From Modestobacter roseus (GTDB lineage: Bacteria > Actinomycetota > Actinomycetes > Mycobacteriales > Geodermatophilaceae): 64,000 nucleotides of DNA. Below are positions 61,763-64,000 of this stretch, piece after piece. Within the stretch, counting starts at the first letter, position 1, and each line of letters starts with the position of its first letter. Location of the stretch: assembly GCF_007994135.1 (NCBI RefSeq), contig NZ_VLKF01000001.1, positions 2,108,001 to 2,172,000 on the forward strand, in the 5' to 3' direction. The notes beneath the pieces were generated by a model. That model was not told the origin of the DNA. It was given only the letters and a program-made list of their open reading frames with translations, and made no database searches. The position numbers and the translations under genes were made by a program.

Positions 61763-62221
61763 CTAGGCGGGGCGGGAGCCGGCCCACTCACGCGCCGCGG
61801 TCACCGCCGCGGCGTCCAGGGCGTCGGCGTCGCCGCCCCTGCGGGCCTGCTCCTGACCGTCGAGCCAGGTGGTGTGGTCCTCCCACGCGTCCCGCGGGGA
61901 GACGCCCAGCGCCCGGGCGACCTGCACCCAGTCGGCACCTCCGCGCAGGGCGGCGCGGATGCCCAGGTGCCGGCTGTCGTGCGCCTTGCGGGCCACGACC
62001 TCACCCAGGGCCAGCAGCTCCAGGGCCTCCTCCACGTCGAGCGAGGTGCCGACGTCCTTCAGGGACAGCCAGTCGTCGTCGGTGTCGGCGTTGTCGGTCG
62101 GCGCGTCGATGGCGACGTTGTCCCGGCGGCTCAGGAAGTCCAGCCGGGTCACGGCGGTCATGAGCGACAATTCGCTCTCCAGCACCTCGGGGGTGATGGC
62201 GACCTCAGGCGGTGTGGTCAT
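61763..62221 (-). CDS. Hypothetical protein
   Basis: 152 residues from ATG 62221, mostly helical and acidic, no membrane segment. A C-terminal helix-turn-helix-like stretch reads GGADWVQVARALGVSPRDAWEDH and may bind DNA or a partner. I do not recognise a family. Confidence 0.65.
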   Translation of the reverse strand: MTTPPEVAITPEVLESELSLMTAVTRLDFLSRRDNVAIDAPTDNADTDDDWLSLKDVGTSLDVEEALELLALGEVVARKAHDSRHLGIRAALRGGADWVQVARALGVSPRDAWEDHTTWLDGQEQARRGGDADALDAAAVTAAREWAGSRPA

Positions 62222-62505
62222 GAGGCACTGTGTTTCCCGACCGACCCGTCACGTAACCGTGATCCACGCGACACCGGATCGCAACCGGTCGGTCGCGCCG
62301 GTGGGTGACCAACCGTGGACGCCCGGCGCGTGCCCCGACGGGCGCGCGCGGACCCGGGTCCGTCGGTCACGCCGGCGGCCGCCCAGGCCGTCGGCCGCCG
62401 TGCACATCGACTCCCCCGGGCGGAGTACCCGGTCGGGGACGTGACCGGCGACCTCGAGCGACAGGGGACACTGGCCCCGGGGGCGAGTCGAGGAGACGGA
62501 CAGCG
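62222..62505. other. Intergenic region, no gene seen
   Basis: 284 nt between divergent starts. The first 60 nt are less G+C-rich and probably hold the promoter of the minus-strand gene. The rest contains imperfect dyads (for example around 62270-62310, CACCGG/CCGGTG) that might bind the TetR-type product of 62506. I see no RNA gene or coding frame. Confidence 0.5.
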
Positions 62506-63294
62506 GTGGAGAAGACGAGCGACGACGAACGCGACCCCGATCTGGTGGCGGTCACGGAGGGCACCGAGGCGGCGACCGAGCTGACCCGCCCATCGGGGCT
62601 GGACCGGGACCGCATCCTGCAGGCGGCGATCGGCTTCATCGACGAGCACGGCCTGGCCGCGCTGACCATGCGCCGGCTGGGCGCGGCGCTGGGCGTGGAG
62701 GCGATGGCCCTCTACCGCTACGTCCCCGGGCGGGAGGACCTGCTCGACGGCGTCGTGGACACCGTGGTGGAGAGCCTGTTCGACGACGACGACGTGCACC
62801 TGGAGCACGCCATCGGCTGGCAGGACCACCTGATGCGGCTGGCCCACGGCGTGCGCCGGATCGCGCTGGCCCACCCGGCGGTCTTCCCGCTGGTGGCCAG
62901 CCGCCCGCCGGCCGCCCCCTGGGTGCGCCCGCCGCTGCGCAGCCTGCGGATGGTCGAGTCCTTCCTCCGCACGCTGTGCGACAGCGGCTTCTCCGACCAG
63001 GCCGCCGTCGCCGCCTACCGGGCCTACTCCAGCTTCCTGCTCGGGCACCTGCTGCTGGAGGTCACCCAGATCGGCGCCCAGGTCAGCCTGCTCGACCAGC
63101 CCGAGGGCGATGCGGAGGCCCAGCGGGCCACCGACCTGACCGACTACCCGGCGCTGATGCGCACCGAGCCGCTGCTGAGCCAGGACAAGTCGGCCGCGGA
63201 GTTCGAGGACGCGCTGGAGAACCTGCTCGACCGGCTGGAGCGGGTGCTGCACGAGGCGAAGAACTCCGACGACGGCTCGGTGCTGGACCTCTGA
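62506..63294 (+). CDS. TetR/AcrR-family regulator with a TetR_C-type ligand domain
   Basis: 262 residues from GTG 62506, with GAGGAG about 12 nt upstream. The HTH is at about 35-75 (ILQAAIGFIDEHGLAALTMRRLGAALGVEAMALYRYV), after an acidic N-terminal tail. The C-terminal domain (LMRLAHGVRRIALAHPAVFPLVASR) is like TetR_C. Its target may be its own promoter or the divergent gene; no transporter adjoins it. Confidence 0.9.
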   Translation: MEKTSDDERDPDLVAVTEGTEAATELTRPSGLDRDRILQAAIGFIDEHGLAALTMRRLGAALGVEAMALYRYVPGREDLLDGVVDTVVESLFDDDDVHLEHAIGWQDHLMRLAHGVRRIALAHPAVFPLVASRPPAAPWVRPPLRSLRMVESFLRTLCDSGFSDQAAVAAYRAYSSFLLGHLLLEVTQIGAQVSLLDQPEGDAEAQRATDLTDYPALMRTEPLLSQDKSAAEFEDALENLLDRLERVLHEAKNSDDGSVLDL

Positions 63295-63312
63295 CCCGCC
63301 GGCCGGGGCCGG

Positions 63313-63981
63313 TCACCGCCAGCGGTACTCGTGCTCCGGCCGCCCCGCGCCGCCGTAGCGCGGCCCCCGGTCGGCCACCCCGCTGTCGGCGAGGTACTCC
63401 AGGTAGCGGCGGGCGGTGATCCGGGAGACGCCCACCCGGGCGGCCAGCTCGGTGGCCGAGAGGCCGTCCCCGGCGCGCAGCGCGGCGACCACCCGGTCCA
63501 GCGTCTCCCGGCCCATGCCCTTGGGCAGCGCGCCGGGCAGCGGCGCGCGGACCGCGCCGAGGGCCCGGTCGACATCGTCCTGCCCGGCCACCTCTCCCCC
63601 GCCCCGCAGCCGCTCCCGGTACCCGGCGTACGTGGTGAGGCGGTCGCGCAGCGCCGGGTAGGTGAACGGCTTGAGCAGGTAGCCGACGACACCCTGGGCC
63701 GCCGCCGCCCGCACCGTGGCGAGTTCCCGGGCCGAGGTCACGGCGAGGACGTCGACCTCGGCCCCGGCGCCGCGGATCCGCCGGCACAGCTCCAGGCCGG
63801 TGGTGTCGGGCAGGTTCATGTCCAGCAGCACCAGGTCGACCCGCACCCGGGCGAGCGCGTCCAGCGCCACCGCCCCGGTGCCGGCGACCGCCGCGGTGGT
63901 GAAGCCGGGCGTGCGGTCGACGTAGGCGCGGTGCGCCTCGGCGGCCACCGGCTCGTCCTCCACCACCAGCACCTGGATCAC
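63313..63981 (-). CDS. CitB/DcuR-family response regulator
   Basis: 222 residues from GTG 63981. Receiver: VVEDEPVAAEAHR, phospho-Asp in LVLLDMNLPDTTG, Thr/Ser in AVTSARE and Lys in YLLKPFTYPAL. The C-terminal HTH is LSATELAARVGVSRITARRYLEYLADSGVAD, as in CitB/DcuR proteins that sense dicarboxylates via a DcuS/CitA-like kinase. The kinase gene probably lies just beyond the right edge. Confidence 0.92.
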   Translation of the reverse strand: MIQVLVVEDEPVAAEAHRAYVDRTPGFTTAAVAGTGAVALDALARVRVDLVLLDMNLPDTTGLELCRRIRGAGAEVDVLAVTSARELATVRAAAAQGVVGYLLKPFTYPALRDRLTTYAGYRERLRGGGEVAGQDDVDRALGAVRAPLPGALPKGMGRETLDRVVAALRAGDGLSATELAARVGVSRITARRYLEYLADSGVADRGPRYGGAGRPEHEYRWR

Positions 63982-64000
63982 GACGGCACCCCACCCACGA
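63978..64000 (-). CDS. Last residues of an upstream gene, probably the partner sensor kinase (partial)
   Basis: In the minus-strand frame overlapping the regulator's GTG (GTGA), the last codons read VGGVPS then stop at TGA 63980-63978, a plausible tail for a histidine kinase ATPase domain. Only seven codons are visible, so this rests on spacing and the expected kinase-regulator order. Confidence 0.35.

Noticed and set aside
1..64000. rRNA, tRNA, transposase, integrase, phage or CRISPR features
   Set aside because: I saw none on either strand: no conserved RNA cores, catalytic recombinase motifs or spacer arrays.

Overview
The window is about 75% G+C, uses GTG and TTG starts freely, and packs genes with 4-nt ATGA/GTGA overlaps. 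Together with its gene families (BTAD/AfsR-type regulator, GAF-ANTAR protein, LppU-like lipoprotein, TIGR03086 protein, IdeR-type iron box, fused CydDC) this points to a chromosomal segment of a high-GC actinobacterium. Geodermatophilaceae (Blastococcus, Modestobacter, Geodermatophilus) is my best guess, by impression only. I saw no rRNA, tRNA, CRISPR array, transposase or integrase. No stretch over 300 nt lacks a gene.

Layout. 1-3.1 kb: end of a methyltransferase, a toroid prenyltransferase-like protein and two tandem GT2 glycosyltransferases in one overlapping operon. 3.2-4.7 kb: a TPM-domain protein and a 4'-phosphopantetheinyl transferase. 5.0-11.2 kb: a Pls/PosA-type single-module NRPS with a membrane and hexapeptide-repeat C-terminal half, a membrane acyltransferase-like protein and a BPL_N protein. 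With the divergent PPTase this looks like an isopeptide-polymer pathway. 11.3-15.2 kb: a frameshifted secreted alpha/beta hydrolase, an M1-like lipoprotein peptidase and a prolyl-iminopeptidase-like hydrolase. 15.3-22.8 kb: DksA/TraR-like protein, DrrAB-type exporter, a large AfsR-like regulator, a methyltransferase and a YibE/F protein. 22.9-27.6 kb: SDR, an MFS/TetR pair with twin operators, BrkB/YihY, Hsp20 and a MerR-like protein.

27.7-35.3 kb: BlaI and M56 peptidase genes divergent from cydA-cydB-cydDC, separated by tandem dyads that probably link the regulator to cytochrome bd. 35.3-37.1 kb: GAF-ANTAR, a YiiX-like protein and a small membrane protein. 37.1-40.7 kb: ethanolamine permease, EutB and EutC. 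40.8-46.6 kb: PLP enzyme, MFS, DUF4126-like membrane protein, several small genes, and a siderophore-interacting reductase behind an iron box. 46.7-50.1 kb: a TM0106-type nuclease-helicase. 50.2-54.8 kb: LacI regulator, thiolase, LppU-like protein, SDR, GNAT and a small Cys/His protein. 54.9-57.3 kb: a TPP riboswitch in front of a zinc dehydrogenase and an MFS transporter, an unusual regulon. 57.3-61.7 kb: a K+ channel divergent from a three-gene redox/signalling operon (receiver-FAD reductase, cNMP-histidine kinase, UBP zinc finger). 61.8-64 kb: a hypothetical protein, a TetR regulator and a CitB-type response regulator whose probable kinase partner runs off the end.

Most noteworthy: the Pls-type cluster, the TPP riboswitch on an MDR dehydrogenase and MFS, the BlaI-type operators at cydAB, palindromes inserted in frame between the halves of CydDC, the one-base defect in the Pro-Ala repeat of the secreted hydrolase, and the receiver-flavoreductase that lacks the thioredoxin-reductase CxxC.
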